Positions 19,772 to 31,591 of a stretch of DNA of 64,000 bases are shown here, in pieces. The translations under genes and the position numbers were made by a program. The notes under the pieces are model-generated. The model was not told the DNA's origin, made no database searches, and was given only the letters and a program-made list of their open reading frames with translations. The DNA comes from Fonsecaea monophora (taxonomy: Eukaryota > Ascomycota > Eurotiomycetes > Chaetothyriales > Herpotrichiellaceae). Where the stretch lies: contig NW_019173933.1 of assembly GCF_001642475.1 (NCBI RefSeq), forward strand, positions 124,001 through 188,000, read 5' to 3'. Numbering within the stretch: position 1 is the stretch's first letter; every line of letters begins with the position of its first letter.

Positions 19772-21304
19772 ATGGCGGCAGTGAGTTCATGTCTGTCTCT
19801 TTGGTTGTTGCTCCACTGACTCGCGCCAGCCCATAACAACCGTGTCCGAGAGCCGAGAGGTTCGCGGCCTCAATCTCATTGCTGCCCATTCCCATATCCG
19901 AGGCCTTGGTGTGGATCTTGCGACCTTGGAGCCTAGAGCCTCTTCCCAAGGGTTAATCGGGCAAGAAAAAGCACGGAAAGCGGCTGCCGTCATCCTCCAA
20001 ATGGTGAAAGAGGGCAAGATTGCTGGAAGAGCAGTTTTGGTCGCTGGTCCTCCTAGCACAGGCAAAACTGCCATCGCAATGGCCATGGCACAATCCTTAG
20101 GACCCGATGTCCCCTTCACAATGCTCGCATCTACCGAAATCTTCTCCCTTGAAATGTCCAAAACAGAGGCTTTGACCCAAGCATTCCGCAAGTCCATCGG
20201 TGTGAGGATCAAGGAGGAAAGTGAGATCATCGAAGGCGAGGTGGTCGAAATCCAAATAGATAGGAGCGTCTCGGGGGTGAGCCATGGTTCTCCGATGTGT
20301 TTGGACCTCAATTGACAAGATCGGGTTAGGGCAACAAACAAGGCAAACTCACCATCAAAACAACTGATATGGAAACAGTCTATGACATGGGCACCAAAAT
20401 GATTGATTCAATGACCAAGGAGAGAGTCATGGCTGGTGATGTCATCTCAATTGATAAATCCTCGGGGAAGATCACGAAACTAGGGAGGTCATACACGCGC
20501 TCACGCGACTACGACGCAATGGGCGCAGACACCAAGTTCGTGCAGTGTCCAGAGGGCGAACTCCAAGTACGGAAGGAGGTTGTTCACACCGTCAGCTTGC
20601 ATGAGATCGATGTCATCAACTCGAGAACGCAGGGGTTCCTGGCCCTCTTTTCTGGCGACACGGGTGAGATACGGAGTGAGGTACGTGATCAGATCAACAC
20701 CAAGGTTGGAGAATGGAAGGAAGAAGGGAAAGCCGAGATCATTCCCGGTGTGTTGTTCATTGACGAAGTGCACATGCTTGACATCGAGTGTTATTCATAC
20801 ATCAATCGTGCCTTGGAAGCAGACCTGGCTCCAATCGTCATCATGGCGAGCAACCGAGGGAACACTCGAATCCGAGGGACGACCTACAGCTCGCCGCATG
20901 GCCTCCCGTTGGATTTCCTGGACCGCCTCGTCATAATTAGCACCCAGCCATACGCAGCCGACGAAATCTCGCAGATCCTCGCGATTCGCGCCCAGGAAGA
21001 GGAAGTTGACCTCTCGGCAGATGCGCTTGCTCTGCTCACCAAGATCGGCCAGGAAGCTGGATTGCGATATGCGAGTAATATCATCACTACGTCCACATTG
21101 CTGAGTCAGAAGCGAAAGGCGAAGGAAGTCGGCATTGAGGATGTTCAAAGAAGTTACAAATTGTTCTACGACCCGGTGAGATCAATCAAACTTGTCAATG
21201 ATTTCGAGAAACACTTCATCAGCGACGCAGGCCTTGTTACATTTGCCGTCAACAGCAGCAACGGTAGTAACGGGACAATTGGTGATGCAATGGACACGGC
21301 TTGA
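19772..21304 (+). CDS. RVB2: RuvB-like AAA+ ATPase 2 (Reptin), 476 aa
   Basis: Exons are 19772-19780, 19830-20276 and 20330-21304 (introns 49 and 53 nt; 477 codons). The first exon encodes only MAA; the rest begins PITTVSESREVRGLNLIAAHSHIRGLG, the conserved RVB N-terminus. Walker A is GPPSTGKT, Walker B LFIDEVHMLD, sensor I IVIMASNRG, and sensor II/arginine-finger region GLRYASNII; the RVB-specific OB-fold insertion (VRIKEESEIIEGEVVEIQID ... KTTDMETVYDMG) is present. The length equals that of family members. Rvb1-Rvb2 hexamers drive INO80 and SWR1 remodelling, box C/D snoRNP and TOR-family kinase assembly in the nucleus and cytoplasm. Intron 2 interrupts the OB insertion after RSVSG. Confidence 0.97.
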
Positions 21305-22514
21305 AAATTTTGGCGGCACCTACCAACAACCAGTCCAATCGAAAATTGCTCTTCGAGCCACAGAGTTTTGAATCCTGTCTTTGCACTTTGTCGTCGGAGG
21401 GATCTCGGTTACAGAGACCACTGCAAACGACCACCAACAGGCGGCGCAGAATCGGGAAAAGGAATTTCGAGCCTTAGAATCTCTACCAGAAGATGCTGAA
21501 AAGTGTTCGAAAATCTTGTTGCAGGATGGCGAGCGAGGTCTTGATGCCACGATTTAGTAAGTGTGCAGCAGCGGAGGATGACCCCAGGTTCTCTGCCTAT
21601 GCGTTATCTGGACTAATTCACAGTCCCAGAAGCTCTTTGAGAGGTATGCCTGACAGCAAACCGATCCGGCACTTTTCCATCATCATCATCATCATCATCA
21701 TCATATTCCAAAGCCAAGCAGATACAATAAGTGATTGCCGTCTTCTCAAAGCATCGACGTGGCGTTGCTGGAAGACATCGAAATGCAAACCGCCCATGGA
21801 CTATATCCGCATTTGTCATTCGCGCCCCTTCCCCTCCCAAGCCATCGCTAACCCCAGGTGTTTTCTACTACTATGTGGGGTACCCCGGACAAAGCTGTTG
21901 TTCACAGACAGCCTTGTGGTATCGCGCCCACCTCATGTGGGGCTCGTTCATAGTTTCCCTGGGTTCAGGTTGATCTGTTGTATTTTATGTTCCGGCACTA
22001 TTCGGGGTAAAGACCTTGGCTGCGGCAATTCCTACGGCCATACATCTATCTCCCTTGCGGCAGTTGATGTGTGAGGACTCGAAATGACTGATGACCGTGA
22101 GGTTGTGGGGCCTGTTGAAGCAGATGGGGTTTTCCTTCATCGACGACTGACTCGAACGCTACAAGCGGGCTGGTCGAACCCGAGCATTCTCTCGGTCCAC
22201 GCGATATTTGAGCACCCAGATTTACTGTCATTCCCTGAAATCATTCTATTACCCGGTCCACCTGGCGTTAGTCCTGCTACGCTAACGGGTGAAAAGGGAG
22301 TTGTCATTTGTGCGGTAAAGCAGTGTCGGGTCCTCTGATCGGGTGGAGAACCCTTCTCGCGTGGGACAGGGTATCGTTTTACAGACCATTGCTGAATTAT
22401 CAACATTTCGATTCATCCTATACCTCCAGACTTCCTGCAGCTCATCCTTTCTTTTTCTGATTCTCACCTGGTGACCCTCCCCAAAAGGACTTACTCTGAA
22501 ATATCTGTTCAAAA
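21305..22514. other. 1.2-kb region with a possible unannotated small gene
   Basis: Downstream of RVB2, plus-strand 21371-21559 reads coding-like without an ATG (TETTANDHQQAAQNREKEF; ALESLPEDAEKCSKILLQDG). It ends at a gtaagt donor near 21560. A possible following piece (SIDVALLEDIEMQTAHGLYP, about 21752-21853) lies behind a plausible acceptor. Together they could be a small multi-exon gene, but no start and no family could be recognised. The rest (about 21900-22514) is the promoter of the MFS gene. Confidence 0.35.
21678..21704. repeat. (CAT)9 trinucleotide repeat
   Basis: Nine tandem CAT units, located in what would be an intron of the possible small gene described for this region. Confidence 0.9.
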
Positions 22515-24709
22515 ATGTCTGCCTCAATTGAAGAAAAGACCTCAGGCACCGAAGTTGAGACTGTTGAACAAGCCAGATCAGAGGCTCGTCATGTCCCTGT
22601 TCACGAAATTCCGCTCGACCTGGACAACCCACACCAAGCCGCTTTGGAGGACAATCCAGAAAAGGCAGAGACCTTGACATGGCCGACTCTACTAGCAATC
22701 CTGGTAGCTATGCCGTTATGAGCAACATGTGGTTGGGTGTGCTGACGTTTGCTGCAAGTCGCTGTCATTCTCGTACGTCTGTCCGATTTCTTGTGGCTTC
22801 ATTCTGGTCACAGGGATTTTGGTTCCCATCGGCACCGACCTCGGCGACACTGATCATATTTCCTGGATTGTGGGTGGCTGGAGCATCGCGTCCTCTGTGA
22901 GCTTCTCCCTCGCAGGCTCATTGTCCGACGTCTTCGGCCGACGATGGACGGTCGTGGCGGGCGAGGTTATTGCTATTGTTGGCTCGGTAAGACCCGACCA
23001 CGTTATATTGTGGAATCGAAAGCTGATGACCCTTTGTAGATTATAGCATGTACCGCAAAGTCGACGCTCATGCTTGCCGCTGCATCAACCGTCATTGGCT
23101 TTGGGTGTGGTATCATTTTTGTCAGCTACGCCGGAATCCAGGAACTTGTCCCAAACAAATGGAGAGGCCTCCTGGGTAAGGAGAAGCTTTCATCCTCTTG
23201 ATCCCGACGCCTGACAATCCGTCCAGGTCTTACCGAATGTGCTATGATTCTACCCTGGGCATTCGCGGGGACACTAATAGCGACAACTTTGAACGCCAAC
23301 ACGGCTGCGAAATGGCGATGGTGCTACTACATTGTGAGCTTTGAATTTTATGTCAACTGGCCCAGATCCGCATTCTGACTGATCCAGGGCATTATATACG
23401 GCGTCTTGAGTTTAGCTGGGACTTTGGTCTTCTATTGGCCACCCCCACGTCCACAGTATGACTTCTCCAAGTCGCGTTGGCAGCAAGTAAAGGACGTCGA
23501 CTATGTCGGCTTCCTCTTGTATACGGGAGGACTGACGATTTTCCTGATTGGACTGACCTGGGCTGGGACCGATGGACATGCCTGGGATTCGGCCTCGGTG
23601 ATTGCGCCCATCATTGTGGGTTTCTTGACTCTGACGGCTTGTTTCGTCTACGACTTTACACTGGCAAAGCAACCCTTCTTCCCCTATTCTTTGTTTCGCC
23701 AAGTGCGCGAGTTTACCGTTCTTCTGGTTGTGGTCTTCGTGGCAGGTGAGTGTGCTTCCGCTTGGGGTTTCGCGGTCAACCGACGATTGCTGATACTATA
23801 CCTCCAGGCGTCGTTTTCTATTCTTTTGCAGGCCTGCTCCCTCAGGGTTCGCTCTATATGTTCACGAGCGACCCCATTCAGATCGGCATCATCGCTCTTC
23901 CCAACGGTGCTGCACAACTCCTCTTTGGCGGCATCTTGACACTTTTCATGGGCAAGTTTGGCCATTTGAAGCTGCAGGTGATTGTATTGCTGGTCTTTCA
24001 GACCGTCTTCACGGCCGCCTATGCTGGTGTCGTACCGTCCAATCGGGCAGGATGGATGGCGTTCCAGTTCTTTGGGGTGGGACCCTTTGCCATGATCACC
24101 CTAATCTGCTATGTGATCGCCGGACTAAATGTCCCACTGCGTCACTTGGGAATCGCATCCGGACTGATTGGCACCTTTCGCAGCGGTGGCGGGAGTGTGG
24201 GCAATGCAGGTACGTGGATCTGGGACAGGAATCGGAGTTCTCTCACGCTGACCAAAACGCCAAAAGTCTTCAACACCATCCTCAACGGTGTGGTTAAGAA
24301 CGAGATTCCAAAGAAGATTGCGGAGGTTGCGACTGCTCACAATCTCTCCCCTCAGCAACTTGCGGCTCTGATTCCTGCCACGGCACAGAACGCTGTCGGT
24401 ATTCCAGGCGCTTTCGCCTCGGTTCCAGGCATCACTCCAGCCATTGAGCAGGCCGCGGCAATGGCATACAGAGAGGCATATGCGTTCGCCTTCCGGAGAG
24501 TGTTCTTCTCGTCTATTCCCTTTGGGGTTATTGCCATTATCTGCGCACTATTCATCAAGGACCCATCTCAATACCTCACCAACCACACAGCTGTCCACAT
24601 GGTGAGAGAGGGAGCACTCGGAAAGACTCATCGTCCACACAATGCGCCAGGTGAAGACAGTCAGGAGAAATCAGGCTCCAACACAGACCAATCATTGGAG
24701 GGTCGCTAA
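22515..24709 (+). CDS. TRI12-type MFS efflux transporter, 620 aa, seven exons
   Basis: Exons are 22515-22703, 22759-22986, 23040-23175, 23227-23333, 23388-23745, 23808-24209 and 24267-24709; introns are 51-62 nt and the sum is 621 codons. The start is ATG 22515 (MSASIEEKTSGTEVE). A soluble acidic N-terminus of about 55 residues is followed by about 14 transmembrane segments. ISWIVGGWSIASSVSFSLAGSLSDVFGRRW contains the MFS loop 2-3 motif, and SYAGIQELVPNKWRG and GLIGTFRSGGGSVGNA are typical of the fungal TRI12 / siderophore-transporter-like DHA2 group, named for the trichothecene efflux pump. The last segment ends ALFIKDPSQYLTN before a polar tail. It probably exports a toxic or specialised compound. 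A C2H2 regulator follows 650 bp downstream in the same direction. Confidence 0.93.
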
Positions 24710-25359
24710 AAGGAGCGAGCATTGGAAGCAGGGTAACGTGGAAGAGCTGTCAGAGGGTGATCCTCCATGTCCAGAAGCATTTTGTAAGTTGAGATGCGAA
24801 AAGGCTGTGCACTAAATAGTCATGATGGCAATGACGATGCATTATGGTGGTTCACCACTCCCGATAATAGGTAGAAATGTGTTTTTGGTGTGGCAGTAGA
24901 GAGGCATAAGTGTACGAGGTACAGATTCCAAGACTCCCCGCTCCGAATGGGGTTATGCATGTATCCAGATATGTATGTCTATGTATAGAGCACCACCATT
25001 GGGGAATTCCATCTACCTCCGATTCCCGAATCCCCTGGCATTACCTCGTACTGGGCTTCATTCCCCAAAGTGACGACTACCTGGGGATGTGGAGGAGCCT
25101 CCGCAATTTTGTCCCACGACGAAACATTTTCTTCCATCTTTTTGCTTCATCCTGGTTGGACATTTGTCCGGAACTTGGTCTCTTCATCTGGTTGCCACAT
25201 TCGTATTCGCGATGGGGCCATGGCTTCGCTGTTGTGGCCCAACCGAAACACCCGGACCTCAGTGCCTCAGATCTCGATTGATTGACTGATCGATTGATAT
25301 AGTCATTCGTCCTCAGCGTTGGATCTGATCGACTATTTTCCTATTTCCCCCCCGCCTCA
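24710..25359. other. Intergenic between MFS and C2H2 factor genes
   Basis: The 3' region of the MFS gene and the promoter of the C2H2 gene. Short frames at 24910-25289 have no features. A CCCCCCGCC run lies immediately before ATG 25360. Confidence 0.5.
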
Positions 25360-28075
25360 ATGGCCACCAAAGCTCAGCGCAATAAGAAATGCCTCTATTG
25401 TGACAGGAAATTTGGCAAGGCCGAACATCTCAAGCGTCACCAGAGAGCCCATACAGGAGAGAAGCCGTTCAAGTGCTCACACTGCGGCCGTGAATATGCA
25501 CGAAGCGATGTGCTCATGCGGCATATCAGGAACCACCATTCGACTTCTGACAGAGAGATTGTCGCCTCTCCACCGCTCACCGATTCGCACACAGATGGAG
25601 ACAAGCTCGCTGGAAGTTGCGCCAGTTCATTCTCTCAATCGCGTCGGGATGGTCACCCGGTCCAATCGATGCAGGTGCAATGTTCCAACGATGACAACTT
25701 GGTGGCCGGCATAGATAGCCAAAGGCAGGGACTGGGAGACCCTCAAGATCCATCAAATCTCCATGCCTCACAGCGAGTCAAACCCTTGGTCGACTTCGGT
25801 GACCCTGTGGAGCGCAGGGCTGCACCTCCGCTCGCAGGCTTTGAAGACTGGCTGGGACTTCAAGACTTGCCTCTGGCGGCCAATATATGGGATGACGTCT
25901 CACATTTCGATTTCATGAGTTTTACAAATGATGCACGGCTCAGTCTGTCCCCGTACTGGCCTCGTCAGCTACCGCTCCATTCGCCCCCCAAGGACAATAT
26001 CTCCGATGAGAGATACGCAAAGATCGCAAGCCTCTGGCCAACCAAGAAACAGACGGCCCGGCGACTGATCCACACTATCTGGCGGGATGTGGCTTCTTTC
26101 CCAGAGGATAATATCTACTCGCAGCAAAGTCCGGCCGGGCATGAAGGGACTCGACCATCGCAGGCTGCTCCGGGGGAGTTTGCGGAATCAAGATGGGGCT
26201 TGGACGAAGAACGGAGGGCGAGGTTGATCGAAGACTGCACGCCTGCGAACACGCCGTTCTCGCCTGTAGCCGACAGAGGCGTTGCAGCGAGTATCAGAAG
26301 CGGTGCGAGTGACTCGTGCAGTCAAGACAGTGGCACGCCCGCAAAATTTCCCTCGACGGCGATCCTGGACGTCAGCCTCGATGTCTACTTTCGACGTTTC
26401 CACCACCTGATGCCATTTATCCACGAACCGACATTCTCGGCGAAGAAGACCTCCAGCACCCTCTTGTTCCCCATGTGCCTGATGGGGCTGACCATGCTGG
26501 ATTCGGCCCGTGCAAAGAGATTCGTGCGATCTCACCTGGGCAACGCGATCGAGAGATGCCGCCGCGACTTGGTCGTGAGCTCACAAGGAGACGTTCAACT
26601 GGGCGAGTTCCTGAGCACCCTGGCAGCTTCACTCCTCCTTTTGTCGTTGGCTGCCATCAACCCGAAGCAGCCTCTGCCCGAACATTCTCGCCTGCTGTAC
26701 AACGAGACAATCAATGCCGCTCAGCGGCACGGGCTATTCCACCCCCAAGAAGGCGAGCAGCTGTCGGCGGCCATGTTCCAATCCCTGGACAATCTCGCCA
26801 CGTGGAGGGCTTGGACACGCATAGAATCGATCAAGAGATTGATTCTGTGTCTGATAATGACCGACTCGTTCTTCTCCCACCTCGACGATCACAACCCCAT
26901 TATCCGAACCGAGCAGCTCCATTTCTATTTCCCCTGCAAGACCGAGTTATTTCAGGCCGCCACCGAAAGGCGATGGTCGCAGATGGTCGACGCTGGTTCG
27001 TTGACCATCATGCCTCTAATGATTCCGCAGCTTGATGCGGCCATTCTCCCGCCAGCCTCGGATGCTAGTGAAATAGGGTTCTTTGGTCTTTGCTCGACGG
27101 CCTGGATTCGAATGTAAGTCTCCTTAGCGAGCGGGTGCTCTCGAGACGACTCATTACACGTGCGCGCGCGCGCTTTAATATGCCACTGCTAACGTGAATG
27201 CTTCTTGTAGTGCGGAAGCCAGACACCGATACAGCCCTCTCACTACCGGGCATTCGAATCTACCGATCCCAGCAGAGATGTTTGCCCACGACGAGCACGC
27301 CGCCGCGATTACCCCGTTCCTCATCAAGATGTGGAGGTCGTACGGCGAAACCATGCGCATCATCAACCCCAACTGCGAGGCTTTCTGGCACCACTTAAAC
27401 CTGTCGATGACGGCCGACCTTGGGGTGTTTGAGGTCGCGTCCGGCAGGGACGGGGCCGAGAGGGCGAAAAATGCACTCGACGACATTGCGACCTGGTCAC
27501 AAACGGCTGCGGCCCGGCGGGCATGTCTCCATGCAGCGCACACCTTCTCGTGCATGTCGAGACGGCGGCTCATTGACGGGACATCCTACGAAGCGGAGGT
27601 CGCTCTGGTGCACGCCGCGCTCGTGCTTGGGCTATATGTCTTCGTGATGCCCCAGCCGGACGAGACAGACGACCACCATGAGCAGCCAGCACACAGGGAG
27701 CGCGAGGCATTCGAACTTCTTGACCCCGTAGACTGGAACCTCGTCGGCGAAGTCGGCTTCACCAGCTATCCCACCACCACCACCACCACCACCACCGACA
27801 CCGATCTCGACATGGGTATGGGTATGGACCCGACAACCACAACCACAACGACGTGCCCCGCGAAAACATTCATCCAGCACGGCGGACCGATCACCTTCTC
27901 CGGCGTGGCCCAAAACGGCGGCTACGCCTCCGCGAGGAGGGTCCTCCTCGACTACGTGTACCTCCTGGAAGAAGTCGGGACGCGCTACAACGTCATGGAG
28001 TTCTGCCACATCTTGCGCATCCTGAGCGACGCGCTGATCGATTTCGACGCCGGCGGCACCGACCAGGTGGAGTGA
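25360..28075 (+). CDS. C2H2 zinc-finger transcription factor with fungal-specific regulatory domain, 872 aa
   Basis: Exons are 25360-27113 and 27211-28075 (97-nt intron; 873 codons). Two N-terminal C2H2 fingers at residues 10-62: CLYCDRKFGKAEHLKRHQRAH and, after the TGEKPF linker, CSHCGREYARSDVLMRHIRNHH. Residues about 330-780 form the fungal transcription factor (MHR-like) helical domain: ILDVSLDVYFRRFHHLMPFIHEPTF is its typical entry, and ATWRAWTRIESIKRLILCLIMTDSFFSH its core. The C-terminal part includes polythreonine runs (about 779-788) from an ACC repeat, probably a flexible loop. The intron contains a short (GC)n run. The protein should be nuclear. It lies directly behind the TRI12-type transporter and may regulate it, an inference from position only. 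Confidence 0.9.
27771..27797 (+). repeat. (CAC)9 repeat encoding polythreonine in the C2H2 factor
   Basis: Nine CAC/ACC units read in the Thr frame (ACC); a shorter ACA/ACG-interrupted Thr run follows about 60 bp downstream. Confidence 0.85.
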
Positions 28076-28599
28076 GTGAGTGAGTGTGTGCATGTAATTA
28101 GCAAGCAATCCACACGAGTGGAAATTCGTCCTGTGCGCGATTACATAGGTACTCCCCAATGGGCATGTACCGCGTACTGTGTACTGTGTACTGTGTACGT
28201 TATCTACACCAAGTACATAGCTATTCATGGGTGTGACCTACGTGCCTACCTAAATACGGTACAGCTTACGTGAGTAGCTGGGTAGTTGGTAGTTGGTAGT
28301 TGGTAGCCAGTCAGTCAGGCGAAAAGGGCCTGATTCGGCTCCCTGCCGGAGACTCAGGAAGGTCTATCGTACTGTACCTAGGTATCCGGCTCGCCGGGTC
28401 TATTAGTTTTTAAGTACAAGGTAATAGCTGGCACTTCCTGACACATCAAGTTACTGTGAACCAGCCGTCTGACACTAACTTACACACTTTAATCTACAGA
28501 AGATGGTATGTTGAAGGGGAAAACCTCACAAAAATTTAGGACGCTTGAGAACTATCGAACATCTCACGACCTTGTCGCCTAAAGAAGGATATTATCTCC
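28076..28599. other. Intergenic with short tandem repeats
   Basis: The 3' flank of the C2H2 factor. It contains GTACTGT repeated about 3.5 times at 28173-28198 and GGTAGTT repeated about 3.5 times at 28280-28306. An A7C9-type homopolymer stretch follows near 28602-28615. No gene was seen. Confidence 0.6.
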
Positions 28600-29605
28600 A
28601 CAAAAAAACCCCCCCCCAAAAACAAAATCTCAACGATCTCCCCTCAAAATCCTCGAGATCTTGGAAAAGCGGCGAGACGATAATCTGCAAGACTAGCTGT
28701 TGGAACTCGTCGTCGACTTGGACTTCCTCGTCTCTCGGACTAAAGGAGGCCTGGCCACGACGTCGCCGTAGCGACGGCCGCTCTCCGCGTAGACGTGGTC
28801 AAGGACCCGGGAGGCGGTCTTTAGGTTGGCGTTTGCTTCGACGCGGTCGTCGTCTTCAGGCGCTCTCAAGGAGGAACGGTCCAAGACGACGACGATGAGA
28901 CCGAAGCGCAGCAGATATATGGTGGTCCTGTCACCACTGTTGATTGCCTCTTCTAGAGTAAGCATGATCGTCCGCCGTCCAGCGCGACATGATCGGCTCC
29001 CAGGCACCAAGAAGCTCGATGCCACAGCCTTTGAACCCTTTGACAGACAGTACGTCGCCCACAAGTATCCTCAGGCCTCTCGGGTTGTCGCTGACCGGCG
29101 GAGGGCGGCCATTTTACGACGCAGAGCGGTGCTGAAATACCGTGAACGGCATAACACGAAGCTCGGACAAGGCATCGATGAACCCGATGCTGTTTCCACG
29201 CGTCTCTCGGAGACCATTGCCACTGACTTTGACGAACCCCATATTGATTTTGGCGAGACAGGCTCAAATTCGGGTCTTTCTCAAACGTCGTACGCCTCAA
29301 GTCTCTGGGAAAGCGATGATAAAATCATAGTTCCACAGCCTCCAAAAGAATCCTTGGATTACCCTGGGAGTGGGACTCGGTATGTCACACCCATGTGCTT
29401 TCCCGATTCTGGTCTGGATCAAACGCATATGCTAATCTTCCCACGCAGAGGGACGGGGATTTCATCATTATTAAGAAGTATATCGACCAAGAATTGTAAG
29501 ATGAACTGTTCGAACAAAACCTCAGATTAAAAGAGCGAAAACTCAGTTCTTTGACCCTAAACCCACAGCGGCTTGAAAAGAAAACAGGCAAGACGCATTA
29601 TTTTT
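28600..29605 (+). pseudogene. Remnant of an acuF-like C2H2-zinc-finger / STAND-associated fungal protein
   Basis: Plus-strand frames read LPGTKKLDATAFEPFDRQYVAHKYP, then RRAAILRRRAVLKYRERHNTKL, ETIATDFDEPHIDFGETGSNSG and SQTSYASSLWESDDKIIVPQPPKES. This is the middle section of a large fungal family (often annotated acuF-like C2H2 proteins, often linked to NACHT/ankyrin proteins) in which the zinc fingers follow right after the Pro-Pro-Lys-Glu segment. Here the fingers are missing. A well-formed intron (gtatgt ... gctaat ... cgcag, 29381-29450) leads to a piece reading RDGDFIIIKKYIDQEL*DELFEQNLRLKERK, out of frame by one and with a stop. Earlier coding-like pieces near 28640-28740 contain stops. 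Judged a dead fragment. Confidence 0.65.
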
Positions 29606-29835
29606 AATACATGTATGTAGTTAGTAGGAAAGATGTTGGGGAATCTCCCGAAGCAATGACGTGATACACATACACATATTACCACAACGAAGCTACCACG
29701 CTACGAACAAGTTTGCGTCTCACAAAAAAGTCCCTTCAAGGGCCCGTCTCTCTGCTATGCTGTCGGTAACGTAGTACCGAGTACAGACAGACACCTTCCT
29801 CCCTCCCGCCCTTTGGCCCCCCTTGCCCCCCCAGC
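29606..29835. other. Promoter/5' leader of the DUF202 gene
   Basis: About 230 bp, CT- and C-rich just before ATG 29836. No gene was seen. Confidence 0.45.
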
Positions 29836-30249
29836 ATGTTCTCCTCGCGTCACCCCGAAGACCGGTTCCGGCTGCGCATGCACCGCGCCCGCTCCGTCGA
29901 CCTCACCAACGACGAGCTCGTCGAGATCCGTGCCGCCCAGCGCACCTTTGAGGGCGCGTACATCCGCACGTCCCTCTCGCAGTTTTCCTTCGCCCTCGTG
30001 GTCCTCAAGATCTTCACCTCGGAGTTCTACTCGATTGGCGCCCTCTTCGCCGCCTACGCCGTCGGTCTGCTCTTGGTTAGTGCCTATCGCAGACAGCAAG
30101 GGAATCGACAGTTCTTCAACGAGGTCGGAGACGACGGCCTAGGCAGGAAGAGGTTCCGGACGAGTGGGAATGTCGTCATCGCCCTGACCGCCCTGAGCGT
30201 GGCGGCTTACGTGAGTCTACTTGTTTTGACGCTGAAGCTGGAGACTTGA
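29836..30249 (+). CDS. DUF202 family small membrane protein, 137 aa
   Basis: Single exon from ATG 29836. The first 50 residues are cytosolic and charged (RFRLRMHRARSVDLTNDELVEIRAAQRTFEGAYIRTSLSQFSFALVVLKIF); the pattern 'R-TF-x-aYIRT-LS-x-FSFALVVLKIF' fits the conserved start of DUF202 proteins. Three hydrophobic segments follow (about 48-66, 68-85 and 112-131). DUF202 occurs in bacteria (YidH) and in fungal vacuolar or plasma-membrane proteins of unknown role. A gtgagt donor overlaps the last transmembrane segment (near 30211), so an alternative spliced C-terminus is possible. As read, the length matches the family. Confidence 0.75.
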   Translation: MFSSRHPEDRFRLRMHRARSVDLTNDELVEIRAAQRTFEGAYIRTSLSQFSFALVVLKIFTSEFYSIGALFAAYAVGLLLVSAYRRQQGNRQFFNEVGDDGLGRKRFRTSGNVVIALTALSVAAYVSLLVLTLKLET

Positions 30250-31591
30250 TCAAGAATACTACACATCGGGGTCACGCTATGATGCAGAATATGGTGATGA
30301 TGACTATATCTGGGAAAAATGACGAAAAGAGGCGGCTCATGCAGCCAGACCTAGCCACACGGCCTGCCCGAGCCAGACTCAATCTAAAGGACGAGATGGA
30401 AAATTGGAGGCCCGCTGTGTTTGGAGCTCCGGATACGCCGTCGTCTGATCGCCTGCCTCATCGCCTCAAATTAGATGTACGATTCCCTGGGAACCACGCT
30501 TCTAACGAGCTTTGGTAAAGCTGGTCTTCTGAACACATTGTCGACGTCTACAGCGTGGATTCACGAGACAACGTGGATGCAAATCTCAACCCTTCGGATT
30601 CCTCGTTGGAATACCCACGCAGGAGAAGCCATACAGAGACGGGCACACTGCTATGCAGTGCGAGAGATGTGTGTTGATGCAGTCGACGCCATGTCGGATC
30701 GAGTTCTCAGTCTCGACTATGCAGACACGGATCCGGCCCCTCGTCACATACCATGGATGCTAGAGCAGGACCGGTTCCAAAGTCTTATTACTCTGTGGGA
30801 AGAGGTGAAGATCAAGTTTCTGACCAGAGGCTGAGAGACTGTCACAAACAACGAGGGGATCATGAACAGTGACGACCTCTGGACACATAAGATTTTGCGA
30901 TAGTGGAATCGCACAGCCTTCTCTTCTATGTACCTATGTTACCTGTGATCATGACAGGGAATTGCCAGTGATCATGGGACCGAGGTGGAGTTATATCAGG
31001 ACATGTATAGAATGTTGGATGGATGATCATATTGTCTGCCAAATGAAGAAGAGTTTCAAGACTCTCTGCGGAACAACATTTATCCGCCAAGCCTCGAAAT
31101 TCACTTTCCTTTCACTTGCATCAAAATAATTGAATGACTCGAAGGAAGGGGAAAAAAGGACAATCAAACCACGGCCTTAGACAAGCAACAATAGTTACAT
31201 CCGATTCACTTACCTTTGTCCTTTCCTTCTACTGTATATAGATTTTCTTCTCTTCTTCCCCCAACACGGGTGATAGTGGTGAGCGTTGACACTCGACTGC
31301 CTTCATCGCCTCCTCTACCAGTGGAGCGTTTGCGGCCTCTTCTTCGTTTGCACCGGAACAACGCCTTGTCGTTGCTTCCATTCAACTCTCTCTTACTCTT
31401 CTGAGTGGGATCACCTTGGTTCTATTGCAGGTGCGACAGAGCGACTGTGCAACTGCCTCCCATAAAAATTATCCACTGCAAAGAGGCAGCTGCCTCCCAC
31501 CGACCCTCTTCAAAATCCCTTCTCCGTCACCACCTTTTGTAGTTCTTCTTCTCTACTCTACGATGCATCCAAACCTCGGCAACCTCCAGAC
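30250..31591. other. 1.3-kb region without a firm gene
   Basis: Plus-strand frames at 30246-30518 and 30475-30834 (90 and 119 codons) are open but show no family features. A piece reading SSEHIVDVYSVDSRDNVDANL near 30530-30590 looks coding-like and could be decayed. The part from about 31200 to 31591 is CT-rich and is the TAD3 promoter and 5' leader. Confidence 0.4.

Noticed and set aside
22137..22260. Possible minus-strand tRNA (GGGTTCGACC)
   Set aside because: The upstream sequence lacks an A box and does not fold as a cloverleaf.
28693..29064. 123-codon minus-strand frame with LTLEEAINSGDRTTI
   Set aside because: It is antisense to the acuF-like remnant, begins at a non-ATG codon and has no homologous pattern.
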